Origin: Actinacidiphila alni
GTDB lineage: Bacteria; Actinomycetota; Actinomycetes; Streptomycetales; Streptomycetaceae
Direction of reading: 5' to 3'
Assembly (NCBI RefSeq): GCF_900112845.1
Contig: NZ_FONG01000001.1
Coordinates: forward strand, 248,001 to 312,000
DNA: 64,000 bases
Made by a program: the position numbers and the translations under genes. Every line of letters begins with the position of its first letter. Position 1 is the stretch's first letter. Shown piece after piece: positions 43,562 to 52,993 of this stretch. The notes under the pieces were generated by a model that was not told the origin of the DNA, did no database searches, and worked only from the letters and a program-made list of their open reading frames with translations.

Positions 43562-44158
43562 CCCGCGCAGCGCCGTGTCGAGGATCCGCGACCACTGCCG
43601 TACGATCCCGGCCCGGCGCGCCGAGTCGTCGCTGAGCAGATTGGCCAGGCCGAGGCCCCTGGCCATGTCGAGGGTCGCCTGCACGGTCTCCCTGACCCCG
43701 GGCACCGACTCGTCGGCGCCCAGGAACTCCACCGCGAGCCGGTGCGCCTCCCGGCCGATCCGCGCCTCCAGGGCGCCCACCCCGGGCCGCAGCTGCTCCT
43801 CGTCCGCGGCGGCCACCCACAGGTGCAGCGCCGCCCGGAACAGCGGCCCGGTGTGCACCGTGACCAGCATGTCGACCACCGCGTACGTACGATCGCCGCC
43901 GCTGTCCGGCAGCGCGCGGGCCCGCTCCCTGACCGTGCCGAGCCACTGCTCGGCCATGTGCGCGATCGCCGCCGTGAACAGCTCCTCGCGGGTGCGGAAA
44001 TGGTGCTGTGCGGCGCCCCTGGACACCCCGGCGCGGGCGCACACCACCGCGACCGTGCTGCCCGACCAGCCGTGTTCTGCCAGGCAGGACACCGCCGCTT
44101 CCAATATGCGCTGCCGGGTGGCGCGGCTGCGGTCCTGCTTGGGTGCCCGGTCGGTCAC
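43487..44158 (-). CDS. TetR-family regulator of the acyl-CoA operon
   Basis: The 223-residue protein has the HTH at about residues 10-55 (RQRILEAAVSCLAEHGWSGSTVAVVCARAGVSRGAAQHHF in two stretches) and an alpha-helical ligand domain. The GTG start overlaps the TGA of the enoyl-CoA hydratase gene (GTGA), so it is the last gene of the operon it probably controls, through the palindrome at 50662-50689. An acyl-CoA ligand is likely. Confidence 0.9.
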   Translation of the reverse strand: MTDRAPKQDRSRATRQRILEAAVSCLAEHGWSGSTVAVVCARAGVSRGAAQHHFRTREELFTAAIAHMAEQWLGTVRERARALPDSGGDRTYAVVDMLVTVHTGPLFRAALHLWVAAADEEQLRPGVGALEARIGREAHRLAVEFLGADESVPGVRETVQATLDMARGLGLANLLSDDSARRAGIVRQWSRILDTALRGSVQGGVGGSGRQPGEADPEPGALG

Positions 44159-44895
44159 AAGGCCCATGACGGGTCCCGCCGTTCCACGAAGGCCCGCATG
44201 CCCTCCGCCGCCTCCGCCGAGGTGAACAGCCGGGCGCTCTGCCGCACCAGCTCCTCGGCGCCGCTGTCCAGGGCCTCGCGCAGCGACCGCGTCGCCACCG
44301 CCTTGCTCTCCGCGAGCCCCTGCGGCGACGCGGCCCGCAGCCCCGCCAGGATGCCGTCGAGCGCCTCGTCCCACGCCGTGACCAGCCCGATGCGGACGGC
44401 TTCCGCGGTGTCGAAGCGCTCGCCGGTCAGGAAATAGCGCCCGGCGGCCCGCGGGTCCACCCGGTCCAGCACCGGCAGCGAGATCACCGAAGGGGCGAGA
44501 CCGAGCCGGGACTCGGTGAAGGCGAAGGTCGCCGCGTCCGAGGCGACGGCGATGTCGCAGGCCGCGAGCAGCCCGAGCCCGCCCGCCCTGGCGTGCCCGT
44601 CCGCCTTCGCCACCACGGGCTTGGCCAGCGTGGCGATCCGCCGTATCAGCCCGACCAGCAGTCCCGGCCCCTTGCCGATGCCGTCCGCCTTGAGGTCGGC
44701 GCCGGCGCAGAAGGTCGAACCGGTGTGGGTGAGCAGCACCGCGCGCACCGCCTCGTCCCGTTCGGCCGCGTCGAGCGCATCGGTCAGGTCGGCGATCAGC
44801 GCGGCGGACAGGGCGTTGCGGTTGTGCGGCGAGTCGAGCGTGAGCACGGCGATGCCGCGGTCGTGCGCGCGGCGCACCAGGGGCGCGGTCGTCAC
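44155..44895 (-). CDS. Enoyl-CoA hydratase/isomerase family protein
   Basis: The 246-residue crotonase-fold protein has HNRNALSAALIADL, the oxyanion-hole CAGADLK, GHARAGGLGLLAACDIAVAS and FAFTESRLGLAPSVISLPVL. One catalytic Glu is seen in TESRLG; the second position (GHARAGG) has Ala where hydratases often have Glu, so isomerase- or lyase-like chemistry is possible. It lies downstream of the acyl-CoA dehydrogenase and would act on its enoyl-CoA product. Confidence 0.9.
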   Translation of the reverse strand: MTTAPLVRRAHDRGIAVLTLDSPHNRNALSAALIADLTDALDAAERDEAVRAVLLTHTGSTFCAGADLKADGIGKGPGLLVGLIRRIATLAKPVVAKADGHARAGGLGLLAACDIAVASDAATFAFTESRLGLAPSVISLPVLDRVDPRAAGRYFLTGERFDTAEAVRIGLVTAWDEALDGILAGLRAASPQGLAESKAVATRSLREALDSGAEELVRQSARLFTSAEAAEGMRAFVERRDPSWAL

Positions 44896-44921
44896 GGATG
44901 GCTCCTTGGACGTCTTGGGTC

Positions 44922-46112
44922 TCAGTAGGACTTGGGCAGGCGCAGCGTGTGGTGCGAGACGAAATTGAGGATCATCTCCCGGCTGACCGGGGCTATCCGG
45001 CCGACCCGGGACGCGGTGAGCAGGGAGGCGAGCCCGTACTCGGTGGTGAGGCCGTTGCCGCCGAGGGTGTGCACCGCCTGGTCGACGGCCTTGGCGCCGG
45101 CCTCCGCCGCCGCGTACTTCGCCATGTTCGCCGCCTCGCCCGCGCCCATGTCGTCGCCCGCGTCATAGAGATAGGCGGCCTTGTGCATCATCAGCCGGGC
45201 CAGCTCCAGCTCGATGTGGGCTTGGGCGAGCGGGTGCGCGATGGCCTGGTGCGAGCCGATCGGCGCCTGCCACACCTGCCGGGACTTGGCGTAGTCCACG
45301 GCCTTGTCCAGCGCGTAGCGGCCCATCCCGATGGAGAAGGCGGCCGTCATGATCCGCTCCGGATTGAGCCCGGCGAACAGCTGGAGCAGCCCGGCGTCCT
45401 CGTCGCCCACCAACGCCTCGGCGGGCAGCGCCACATCGTCGAGGAAGAGCTGGAACTGCTTCTCGGGTGCGGCCAGTTCCATCTCGATCCTGCGATATTC
45501 GAAGCCGGGCGTCTCGCGGTCCACGATGAACAGGCACGGCTTGAGCTTGCCCGTGCGCGCGTCCTCGGTCCGGCCCACGATCAGCGTCGCGTCGGCGATG
45601 TCGACACCGGAGACGAAGACCTTGCGGCCGGTGAGCAGCCAGCCGCCGGTGTCCGGGTCGCGGCGCGCGGTGGTGGTGATCCGGTGCGAGTTGGACCCGG
45701 CGTCCGGCTCGGTGATGCCGAACGCCATCCGCCGCGAACCGTCGGCGATCCCCGGCAGCCAGGCGCGCTTCTGCTCGTCGGTGCCGAAGCGGGCGATCAC
45801 CGTGCCGCAGATCGCGGGGGAGACGATGAGCAGCAGCAGCGGACAGCCGGCCGCGCCCAACTCCTCCAGGACGATGGAGAGTTCGGCCAGGCCGCCGCCC
45901 CCGCCGCCGTACTCCTCGGGCAGATTGACCCCGAGATAGCCCAGGGCGCCGGCCTCCTGCCACAGCTCGTCGGTGTGCTTGCCCGCGCGGACGGCGGCGG
46001 TGAAGTAGTCGCGGCCGTAGCGGCGGCCGAGGTCGCCGACGGCCTTGCGGAGCGCGCGCCGCTCCTCGCTCTCCAGCAGCGCGCTGTCGAAGGTGCCTTG
46101 GGCGGTGCTCAT
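44922..46112 (-). CDS. Acyl-CoA dehydrogenase
   Basis: The 396-residue FAD enzyme has GYLGVNLPEEYGGGGGGLAE, FGITEPDAGSNSHRITTTA (FAD/acyl-CoA binding) and the C-terminal domain LGGNGLTTEYGLASLLTASR. The catalytic base is not obvious from the motifs alone. The ATG overlaps the stop of the biotin carboxylase gene (ATGA). Gene order matches the actinobacterial carboxylase-linked dehydrogenases (accD2-accA2-fadE12-echA7 in Mycobacterium), possibly for branched acyl-CoA breakdown. Confidence 0.93.
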   Translation of the reverse strand: MSTAQGTFDSALLESEERRALRKAVGDLGRRYGRDYFTAAVRAGKHTDELWQEAGALGYLGVNLPEEYGGGGGGLAELSIVLEELGAAGCPLLLLIVSPAICGTVIARFGTDEQKRAWLPGIADGSRRMAFGITEPDAGSNSHRITTTARRDPDTGGWLLTGRKVFVSGVDIADATLIVGRTEDARTGKLKPCLFIVDRETPGFEYRRIEMELAAPEKQFQLFLDDVALPAEALVGDEDAGLLQLFAGLNPERIMTAAFSIGMGRYALDKAVDYAKSRQVWQAPIGSHQAIAHPLAQAHIELELARLMMHKAAYLYDAGDDMGAGEAANMAKYAAAEAGAKAVDQAVHTLGGNGLTTEYGLASLLTASRVGRIAPVSREMILNFVSHHTLRLPKSY

Positions 46113-48181
46113 GGCGTGGTGTCCTCCTTGACGACGGCGAGTACGGCGCCCACGTCGACCTGTCGGCCGACCTCGGCGGTCAGTTCGGTGAGCGTCCCCG
46201 TGGTGGGGGCGGTGATGACGTGCTCCATCTTCATCGCTTCGAGCCAGAGCAGCGGGCGGCCCTTTTCGACGCGGTCGCCGGGCGAGAATTCACCTATCCG
46301 GATGACGGTGCCCGGCATCGGCGCCAGCAGTGAGCCCTGCGGGGTCTGCTCCTGCGGCGGTGCGAAGCGCGGCAGCACACTGAAGGCGGATGACACGAAC
46401 GGGGAATCGACGAACACCCGTACGGGTGAGGTGTCGGCGTATGTGGCGACCTCGAAGGTCCGCCGCACCCCGTCGATGTCGAGGACGACCCGGTGCGGCG
46501 CCGCCGACACCAGCCGGACGCCCGCGTAGTCCTCGCCCCCCTCGCCCCCGGCGGCGTCGAGACCGGCGCGGCCGAGCCGGTAGCCGACCTCGTACTCCCG
46601 GCCGTCGGGCTCGGAGCGGAAGCGTTTCACCTGCGGTTGCGAGGGAACGTTCCGCCAGCCGCCGAGCCGTACCAGGACGGGCCCGGCCGCCGAGGTGCGG
46701 CGCGCCGTGTCCGCCAGGGCCGCGGCCAGTGCCGCGAAGCGCCCGCGATCAGGTGCCTCCGGGCCGGCCGCCCCGGTCAGCGCCGGCAGATGGCGCCCCA
46801 GGAAGCCGGTGTCCAGCCGGGCCGCGCCGAAGTCCGGGTGCCGCAGCGCCCGTACCAGCAGGTCGCGATTGGTGACCGGACCGTGCAGCCGGGCCCGCTC
46901 CAGCGCGTGCGCGAGCCGCCGTACGGCCTCGGCGCGGGTCGGCGCCCAGGCGATCACCTTGGCGAGCATCGGGTCGTAGTGCACGCCGATCGCCTCGCCG
47001 CCGGTCACGCCTGCGTCCAGCCGCAGTCCGGCGGTGCGCTCGGGCAGTACCGCGAACTCGGTGTCCACATCAGGCAGTTCGAAGCGGTGCAGGGCGCCCG
47101 GTTGCGGCTGCCAGTCCCGTCCGGGGTCCTCCGCGTAGAGCCTGGCCTCGATCGCGTGACCGCGCGACGGCGGCGGCGACGGGTCGAGGGCGGCGCCCTC
47201 CGCGACCCGGATCTGCGCCGCGACCAGATCGAGGCCGGTCACGCACTCGGTGACCGGATGCTCCACCTGGAGCCGGGTGTTCATCTCCAGGAAGTACGGC
47301 CGGCCGTCGCGGGAGACCAGGAATTCCACCGTGCCCGCGCCGGTGTAGCCGATGGTGCGGGTCGCGCGCGCGGCGGCCTCGTGCAGATCGCGCCGCAGGC
47401 CGTCGGCGATGCCCGGCGCCGGGGTCTCCTCGATCACCTTCTGGTGCCGCCGCTGCAGCGAGCAGTCGCGCTCGCCGAGCACCCACACCGTGTCGTGCGC
47501 GTCGGCCAGCACTTGCACCTCGATGTGCCGGGCGCCCTCCGCGTACGGCTCGACGAACACCTCGCCGTCGCCGAAGGCCGCTGCGGCCTCGGCCCGCGCG
47601 GCGGTCAACTCGCCCTCCAGTGCCGCCAGTTCGCGCACCACCCGCATACCGCGCCCGCCGCCGCCCGCCGCGGCCTTCACCAGCAGCGGCAGATCGGAGG
47701 CCGTGACCCGCCCGGGGTCGAGCGCCGCGAACAGCGGCACACCCGCCCCGTCCATCAGCTCCTTGGCCCGGGTCTTGGACCCCATCGCCTCGACGGCGTC
47801 CGGCGGCGGCCCGATCCACACCAGCCCGGCCGCCGTCACCGCCCGCGCGAAGTCGGCGTTCTCCGACAGGAAGCCGTAGCCGGGGTGCACGGCGTCCGCG
47901 CCCGCCGCCACGGCCGCAGCCACCAGCAGATCGGCCCGAAGGTAGGTGTCGGCGGGCGCGTTCCCGGGCAGCCGCACCGCCGCGTCCGCCTCGCGCACAT
48001 GGGCGGCTTCCGCGTCGGCGTCCGCGTACACCGCCACGGTGGCGATGCCCAGCGTGCGGCAGGTGCGGAAGACCCGGCGGGCGATCTCGCCGCGGTTGGC
48101 CACCAGGACGGAGCGGATCTGCCGCGCCTGCCCGGCATCTGACGGGGTGTCACCGGTCGAAGTCGTCGTCGCATCGGTCAT
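46109..48181 (-). CDS. Acyl-CoA carboxylase alpha subunit (biotin carboxylase + BCCP)
   Basis: The 690-residue protein has a biotin carboxylase domain (VLVANRGEIARRVFRTCR, KAAAGGGGRGMRVV ATP loop, YFLEMNTRLQVEHPVTE), a middle domain, and a C-terminal biotinyl domain with the modified lysine in LEAMKMEHV (about residue 650). It carboxylates biotin and passes CO2 to the beta subunit encoded 14 bases upstream. Likely substrates by gene context are methylcrotonyl- or similar branched acyl-CoA. Confidence 0.95.
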   Translation of the reverse strand: MTDATTTSTGDTPSDAGQARQIRSVLVANRGEIARRVFRTCRTLGIATVAVYADADAEAAHVREADAAVRLPGNAPADTYLRADLLVAAAVAAGADAVHPGYGFLSENADFARAVTAAGLVWIGPPPDAVEAMGSKTRAKELMDGAGVPLFAALDPGRVTASDLPLLVKAAAGGGGRGMRVVRELAALEGELTAARAEAAAAFGDGEVFVEPYAEGARHIEVQVLADAHDTVWVLGERDCSLQRRHQKVIEETPAPGIADGLRRDLHEAAARATRTIGYTGAGTVEFLVSRDGRPYFLEMNTRLQVEHPVTECVTGLDLVAAQIRVAEGAALDPSPPPSRGHAIEARLYAEDPGRDWQPQPGALHRFELPDVDTEFAVLPERTAGLRLDAGVTGGEAIGVHYDPMLAKVIAWAPTRAEAVRRLAHALERARLHGPVTNRDLLVRALRHPDFGAARLDTGFLGRHLPALTGAAGPEAPDRGRFAALAAALADTARRTSAAGPVLVRLGGWRNVPSQPQVKRFRSEPDGREYEVGYRLGRAGLDAAGGEGGEDYAGVRLVSAAPHRVVLDIDGVRRTFEVATYADTSPVRVFVDSPFVSSAFSVLPRFAPPQEQTPQGSLLAPMPGTVIRIGEFSPGDRVEKGRPLLWLEAMKMEHVITAPTTGTLTELTAEVGRQVDVGAVLAVVKEDTTP

Positions 48182-48195
48182 CGGAAAAGGACCCC

Positions 48196-49785
48196 TCACA
48201 TCCGGAAGACGCCGAAGCCGCCGCGCGCGCCCTCGACCGGCGCGCCGTGGACGGCGGACATGCACAGGCCGAGCACCGTACGGGTGTCGCGCGGGTCGAT
48301 CACACCGTCGTCGTAGAGTCGCCCGGACAGGAACATCGGCAGCGACTCGGACTCGATCTGCTGCTCCACCATGGCGCGCAGGGCCGCGTCGCCCTCCTCG
48401 TCGTACGGTCTGCCCTTGGCCGCCGCCGACTGCCGGGCGACGATGGACAGCACCCCGGCGAGCTGTGCCGGGCCCATCACCGCCGATTTGGCGCTCGGCC
48501 AGGCGAAAAGGAAGCGTGGGTCGAAGGCGCGCCCGCACATCCCGTAGTGCCCGGCGCCGTAACTCGCCCCGATCAGCACGGAGATGTGCGGGACACGCGA
48601 ATTGGCGACGGCGTTGATCATCATCGCGCCGTGCTTGATGATGCCGCCCTGCTCGTACTCGCGGCCGACCATGTAGCCGGTCGTGTTGTGCAGGAACAGC
48701 AGCGGTATGTCGCGCTGGTTGGCAAGCTGGATGAACTGCGCGGCCTTCTGCGACTCCGCGCTGAACAGCACCCCTTGGGCGTTGGCGAGGATGCCGACCG
48801 GATAGCCGTGCACCTCCGCCCAGCCGGTGGCCAGGCTCGGCCCGTACAGCGGCTTGAACTCGTCGAATTCGGAGCCGTCGGTGATCCGCGCGATCACGTC
48901 GCGCGGGTCGAAGGGGGTGCGCAGGTCGCCGGGCACGATGCCCAGCAGCTCTTCCTCGTCGAAGAGCGGCGGCAGCGGATCGGGGCGCGGATCGGCCCCG
49001 GATTTGCGCCAGTTGAGGCGGGCGACGATCCGGCGCGCGGTGCGCAGCGCGTCCGGTTCGTCCAGCGCGAAGTAGTCGGCCAGGCCGGAGCGGCGGGCGT
49101 GCATGTCGGCGCCGCCCAGTGACTCGTCGTCGCTCTCCTCGCCCGTCGCCATCTTCACCAGCGGTGGCCCGCCGAGGAAGACCTTGGACCGCTCCTTGAC
49201 CATCACCACGTGGTCGGACATGCCCGGTATGTAGGCGCCGCCGGCCGTGGAATTGCCGAACACCACGGCCACCGTGGGGATTCCGGCCGCCGACAGCCGG
49301 GTCAGATCCCGGAAGAGGGCGCCGCCGGGGATGAAGATCTCCTTCTGGCTGGGCAGATCCGCGCCGCCCGACTCCACCAGGCTGATCACCGGCAGGCGGT
49401 TGGCGAAGGCGATCTCGTTGGCCCGCAGGGCCTTCTTCAGCGTCCAGGGATTGCTTGCGCCGCCGCGCACCGTCGGATCGTTGGCGGTGATCAGGCACTC
49501 CACGCCCTCGACCACGCCGATCCCGGTGACCAGCGACGCGCCCACCGTGAAGTCGCTGCCCCAGCCCGCGAGCGGGGAGAGTTCGAGGAACGGGGTGTCG
49601 GGGTCGAGCAGCAGCTCGATCCGTTCGCGGGCGAGCAGCTTGCCGCGCCCGCGGTGCCGCTCCTGGTACTTGGCGCCGCCGCCGGCCAGTGCCGCCGCAT
49701 GCGCGCTCTCCACCTCGGCGAGCCGCTCCAGCATCGCGGCCCGCCGCTCGGCGAAGTCCGCCTCGGTGACGCCGAGTCCGGTCAT
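48196..49785 (-). CDS. Acyl-CoA carboxylase beta subunit (carboxyltransferase)
   Basis: The 529-residue crotonase-fold carboxyltransferase has [83 protein letters not shown] in blocks, and [20 protein letters not shown]. This set, especially [14 protein letters not shown], is typical of methylcrotonyl-/geranyl-CoA carboxylase-type beta subunits. Its ATG overlaps the stop of the TIGR03084 gene (ATGA). Confidence 0.95.
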   Translation of the reverse strand: MTGLGVTEADFAERRAAMLERLAEVESAHAAALAGGGAKYQERHRGRGKLLARERIELLLDPDTPFLELSPLAGWGSDFTVGASLVTGIGVVEGVECLITANDPTVRGGASNPWTLKKALRANEIAFANRLPVISLVESGGADLPSQKEIFIPGGALFRDLTRLSAAGIPTVAVVFGNSTAGGAYIPGMSDHVVMVKERSKVFLGGPPLVKMATGEESDDESLGGADMHARRSGLADYFALDEPDALRTARRIVARLNWRKSGADPRPDPLPPLFDEEELLGIVPGDLRTPFDPRDVIARITDGSEFDEFKPLYGPSLATGWAEVHGYPVGILANAQGVLFSAESQKAAQFIQLANQRDIPLLFLHNTTGYMVGREYEQGGIIKHGAMMINAVANSRVPHISVLIGASYGAGHYGMCGRAFDPRFLFAWPSAKSAVMGPAQLAGVLSIVARQSAAAKGRPYDEEGDAALRAMVEQQIESESLPMFLSGRLYDDGVIDPRDTRTVLGLCMSAVHGAPVEGARGGFGVFRM

Positions 49786-50633
49786 GACGTGCTCCCCTCG
49801 ATGGAGTCGGCTGCTGTCGCCGTGCCGGGCGCCGAACCCGCACCGCGCGGCGCCCGCCCCGTGCCCGGCGCCCCCGCGAAAGCCTGCGCGATCGACAACC
49901 AGGCGTCGGCGTCCGCCCCTTGGGCCCGTACGGCCACGTCGTCGCGGTGCCTGCGCCGCACCGCCAGCAGACAGAAGTCGAGCGCGGGACCGGTGACCCG
50001 CTGCTCGGCGTCCTCCGGGCCGAAGGCCCACAAAGTGCCGTCCGGCGCGGTGAGTTCGACCCGGAATTGCGCGCCCGGCGGGGTGCGTCCGTGCACGGCG
50101 TAGGCGAAGTCCCGTGCCCTGACCGCGATCCGGGCCACGTGCCACAGCCTGCGCGTCGGCGTACGGACGACGCCCAGTGCGTCGGCGATGTCCTCGCCGT
50201 GCGCCCAGGTCTCCATCAGCCGCCCCGTCGCCATCGACGCGGTGCTCATCGGCGGCCCGTACCAAGGGAATCGGCGGTCCGGCGGCTGCCCGGTGAGCGT
50301 GGCCCACAGCCGCGCCCGGCCCGAGCGCCAGCGCTCCAGCAGCACGGGCGGCGCCCAGGAGGCGCCCTCACGGGCGCCGGCCTCCACATAGGTGCCGAGC
50401 GGGGCCGTCGCCCCGCCGGCCTCGCGGGTGAAGGCGTCGGCGTCCTCGACGGCCAGCAGCGCCTTGGCGTCGGTCCAGCGCAGATGGGAGATCTGATGGG
50501 CGACGGTCCAGCCCTCGGCCGGTGTCGGGGCGGCCCAGTCGGCGGGCGCGAGCCCGGCCACCAGGCTGTCGAGCGCGTCGCTTTCGGCCCGGAGATCGGC
50601 CAGCACGGTACGGACGGACTGCGGATCGGCCAT
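49782..50633 (-). CDS. TIGR03084-type (MDMPI/DinB-fold) protein
   Basis: The 283-residue protein has [20 protein letters not shown] near residue 42, where the His residues match the DinB/maleylpyruvate isomerase metal site, and [33 protein letters not shown] with the METWAHGxD His. It is the first gene of the carboxylase operon. It may be a mycothiol-dependent transferase or coupling enzyme; the role is unproven. Confidence 0.85.
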   Translation of the reverse strand: MADPQSVRTVLADLRAESDALDSLVAGLAPADWAAPTPAEGWTVAHQISHLRWTDAKALLAVEDADAFTREAGGATAPLGTYVEAGAREGASWAPPVLLERWRSGRARLWATLTGQPPDRRFPWYGPPMSTASMATGRLMETWAHGEDIADALGVVRTPTRRLWHVARIAVRARDFAYAVHGRTPPGAQFRVELTAPDGTLWAFGPEDAEQRVTGPALDFCLLAVRRRHRDDVAVRAQGADADAWLSIAQAFAGAPGTGRAPRGAGSAPGTATAADSIEGSTS

Positions 50634-50661
50634 GGGGACGAGAGTGGCAGCGGGGGCCGTC

Positions 50662-50689
50662 AACAATCAAGCATGCGTGCATGATTGTT
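50662..50689. promoter_or_regulatory. Palindromic operator of the acyl-CoA carboxylase operon
   Basis: AACAATCA and TGATTGTT flank a GCATGCGTGC core; 12 of 14 base pairs of the 28-base dyad match. It lies about 30 bases before the first gene of the operon that ends with tetR, so it is the probable site for that TetR. Confidence 0.7.
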
Positions 50690-50764
50690 TCTGCGGCCGA
50701 TCACGACCCCCTTCGGGGCGATCACGAACAGCGGCCTCCCGGACCCGCCGTCCGTCCGCCCACC

Positions 50765-51667
50765 TCAGCCGACGACCAGCACCAGCTTTCCGCGTACCCC
50801 GCCGGCCTCGCCCGCCCGGTGCGCCGCCGCGACCTCGGCCAGCGGATACGTCCGTACGTCGGGGACGGCGAAGCGCCCGGACTCGATCAAGGGGCCGATC
50901 TCGGACAGCACATGGAGCGCGCGGCCGGTGTCACCGCGGCTGAAGGTGACGCCGTGCTCCTGGGCGCCCGCGAAATCGGCGACCGTCACCACATGTTCCG
51001 CGCCGCCCGCGAGCCCGATCAGCTCCGGCAGCACACCGCTGCCCGCCACGTCGAGCGCCCGGTCGACACCGCCCGGGACGAGCGCCCGCACCCGGCCGGC
51101 GAGGCCCGCGCCGTACGCGACCGGCTCGGCGCCGAGCGCGCGCAGATAGTCGTGGTTGGCGGCGCCCGCCGTGCCGATCACCCGCGCGCCGCGCGCCACC
51201 GCGAGCTGGACCGCGGCGCCGCCGACATTGCCTGACGCGCCGTTGACGAGCAGCGTGTGCCCGGCCGCGACGCCGAGCGTGTCCAGCGCGCGGGTGGCCG
51301 TCTCGACGGCGGCCGGCAGCGCGGCAGCGGCGGCGAAACCCAGCACGGCCGGGATCGGCGCGTAGTGCGCGAGGACGGCCGACTCGGCCTGGGCGGCCTC
51401 CTCGGCGGTGAAGCCGAACACCCGGTCACCGACGGCGGCGTCGGTGACGCCCGCACCGACCTCGTCCACGACGCCGGCCGCCTCGTGGCCCATGGTCTGC
51501 GGCAGCTCCTGGTCCATCAGGCCCTCGCGCTTCTTCCAGTCGCTCGGGTTGAGGCCCGCCGCGCGCACCGCGATCCGTACCTGACCGGGACCGGGGTGCG
51601 GGTCCGGCAGCTCCACCAGCTCCAGCACCTCGGGGCCGCCGAACCGGCTGAAACGCACTGCCTTCAT
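50765..51667 (-). CDS. MDR-family NADP-dependent (quinone-type) oxidoreductase
   Basis: The 300-residue zinc-free alcohol-dehydrogenase-like protein has MKAVRFSRFGGPEVLELVE, MGHEAAGVVDEVGAGV, a Rossmann loop NGASGNVGGAAVQLAVARGARVIGTA and C-terminal PLAEVAAAHRAGEAGGVRGKLVL, all typical of QOR/zeta-crystallin enzymes. The zinc-ligand cysteines of true ADHs are absent. GGAG lies just before the ATG. It is on the same strand as the desaturase gene but separated by 108 bases. Confidence 0.92.
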   Translation of the reverse strand: MKAVRFSRFGGPEVLELVELPDPHPGPGQVRIAVRAAGLNPSDWKKREGLMDQELPQTMGHEAAGVVDEVGAGVTDAAVGDRVFGFTAEEAAQAESAVLAHYAPIPAVLGFAAAAALPAAVETATRALDTLGVAAGHTLLVNGASGNVGGAAVQLAVARGARVIGTAGAANHDYLRALGAEPVAYGAGLAGRVRALVPGGVDRALDVAGSGVLPELIGLAGGAEHVVTVADFAGAQEHGVTFSRGDTGRALHVLSEIGPLIESGRFAVPDVRTYPLAEVAAAHRAGEAGGVRGKLVLVVG

Positions 51668-51775
51668 CGCTCGCTCCGATCCCGCCCGCACACCGGTGGG
51701 TTCGCCGCCGTGCTGCCCGGCGGCGAACAGCGTTCGTCCCCCGACACGCTACGACACCGAGCGGCGGCGCGCAGG

Positions 51776-52741
51776 TCAGCCGCGGGCGGCCCGCCGGGCG
51801 AGCATGGCCTCGCGGCGCTCGTCGAAGCGCGTGGCCTGCTCGTTGAGACCGCCCATGAACATGCCGAGTTCCTGCTGGGCCTGGAGTCCCTCGGGGCCGA
51901 GCCCGGAGATCTCCAGCACCTTCAGATGGCGCAGCACCGGCTGGAGCACGTCGTCGTGGTGGATCCGCAGGTTGTAGATGCCGCCGATCGCCATCCGGGC
52001 CGCGGCCCGCTCGAAGCCCGGCATGCCGTGGCCCGGCATGCGGAATTCCACCACCACGTCACGGATCGCGCGCAGCGCCAGGTCGGGCGCCAGCTCCAGC
52101 GCCGCGGCCAGCAGATTGCGGTAGAAGACCATGTGCAGGTTCTCGTCGGTGGCGATCCGGGCGAGCATCCGGTCGCACACCGGATCGCCGGACTGGCGGC
52201 CGGTGTTGCGGTGCGAGACCCGGGTCGCCAGCTCCTGGAAGGCGACGTACGCCACCGAGTGCACCATGCTGTGCCGGTGGTCGTGCTCGAAGCCCTCCGA
52301 CATGTGCTGCATGCGGAAGCGCTCCAGCTCGACCGGGTCGACCGCGCGGGACGTCAGCAGATAGTCGCGCATGACGATCGCGTGCCGGCCCTCCTCCGCG
52401 GTCCAGCGGTGCACCCAGGTGCCCCAGGCGCCGTCGCGGCCGAAGAGGGTGGCGATCTCGTGGTGGTAGCTGGGCAGATTGTCCTCGGTCAGCAGATTCA
52501 CCACGAGGGAGATCCGGCCGACATCGGTGACCTTCGACTGGTCGGGCGCCCAGGCGTCGCCGCCCATGATCCCGTCGAAATTCCGGCCGTCGCTCCACGG
52601 GACGTACTCGTGGGGCATCCACTCCTTGGCGACGCCGAGATGCCGGTTCAGCTCCCGCTCGACGACCTCCTCCAGCGCGTAGAGCAACGTCGCGTCGCTC
52701 CAGACGTCGGTACGGGCACGGTCGGGCGAGGTCAGGGTCAC
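51776..52741 (-). CDS. Acyl-ACP desaturase (diiron)
   Basis: The 321-residue ferritin-fold enzyme introduces double bonds in acyl-ACP or acyl-CoA. Diiron ligands are visible as the ExxH pair WTAEEGRHAIVMRDYL and ATDENLHMVFYRNLL, with earlier Glu residues in LLTEDNLPSYHHEI. The GTG start has GGAG about 7 bases upstream. A TAAC-rich dyad lies about 70-90 bases upstream, a likely regulator site. Confidence 0.93.
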   Translation of the reverse strand: MTLTSPDRARTDVWSDATLLYALEEVVERELNRHLGVAKEWMPHEYVPWSDGRNFDGIMGGDAWAPDQSKVTDVGRISLVVNLLTEDNLPSYHHEIATLFGRDGAWGTWVHRWTAEEGRHAIVMRDYLLTSRAVDPVELERFRMQHMSEGFEHDHRHSMVHSVAYVAFQELATRVSHRNTGRQSGDPVCDRMLARIATDENLHMVFYRNLLAAALELAPDLALRAIRDVVVEFRMPGHGMPGFERAAARMAIGGIYNLRIHHDDVLQPVLRHLKVLEISGLGPEGLQAQQELGMFMGGLNEQATRFDERREAMLARRAARG

Positions 52742-52812
52742 GGGGTCTCCAGGGGGGACGGGAGCAGGACAGGTACGAAGGCGGGGCAGGGTGACACGCA
52801 CCTACGCCTCCG

Positions 52813-52834
52813 TAACTTACGCAACCGTAGGTTA
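52813..52834. promoter_or_regulatory. Inverted repeat upstream of desaturase
   Basis: TAACTTACG-CAAC-CGTAGGTTA has arms matching 8 of 9 pairs. It lies between the divergent desaturase and ABC-F genes, in an AT-rich patch, and is probably an operator. Confidence 0.55.
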
Positions 52835-52993
52835 AGGGGAGATAAGAAGCAACCGCCGCAGGTGGCGGGCCCGGCCGCCGGGGGGCGGGTCCGGGCGCCG
52901 ACTCCGTTCGCCGGCTCCGTTCGCCGGCCCGGCCGCCTGCCGGTGAAAGGCTTTCGACCCGGTCCCGCCGCACCCGATAAACTCCGGCCCCTT

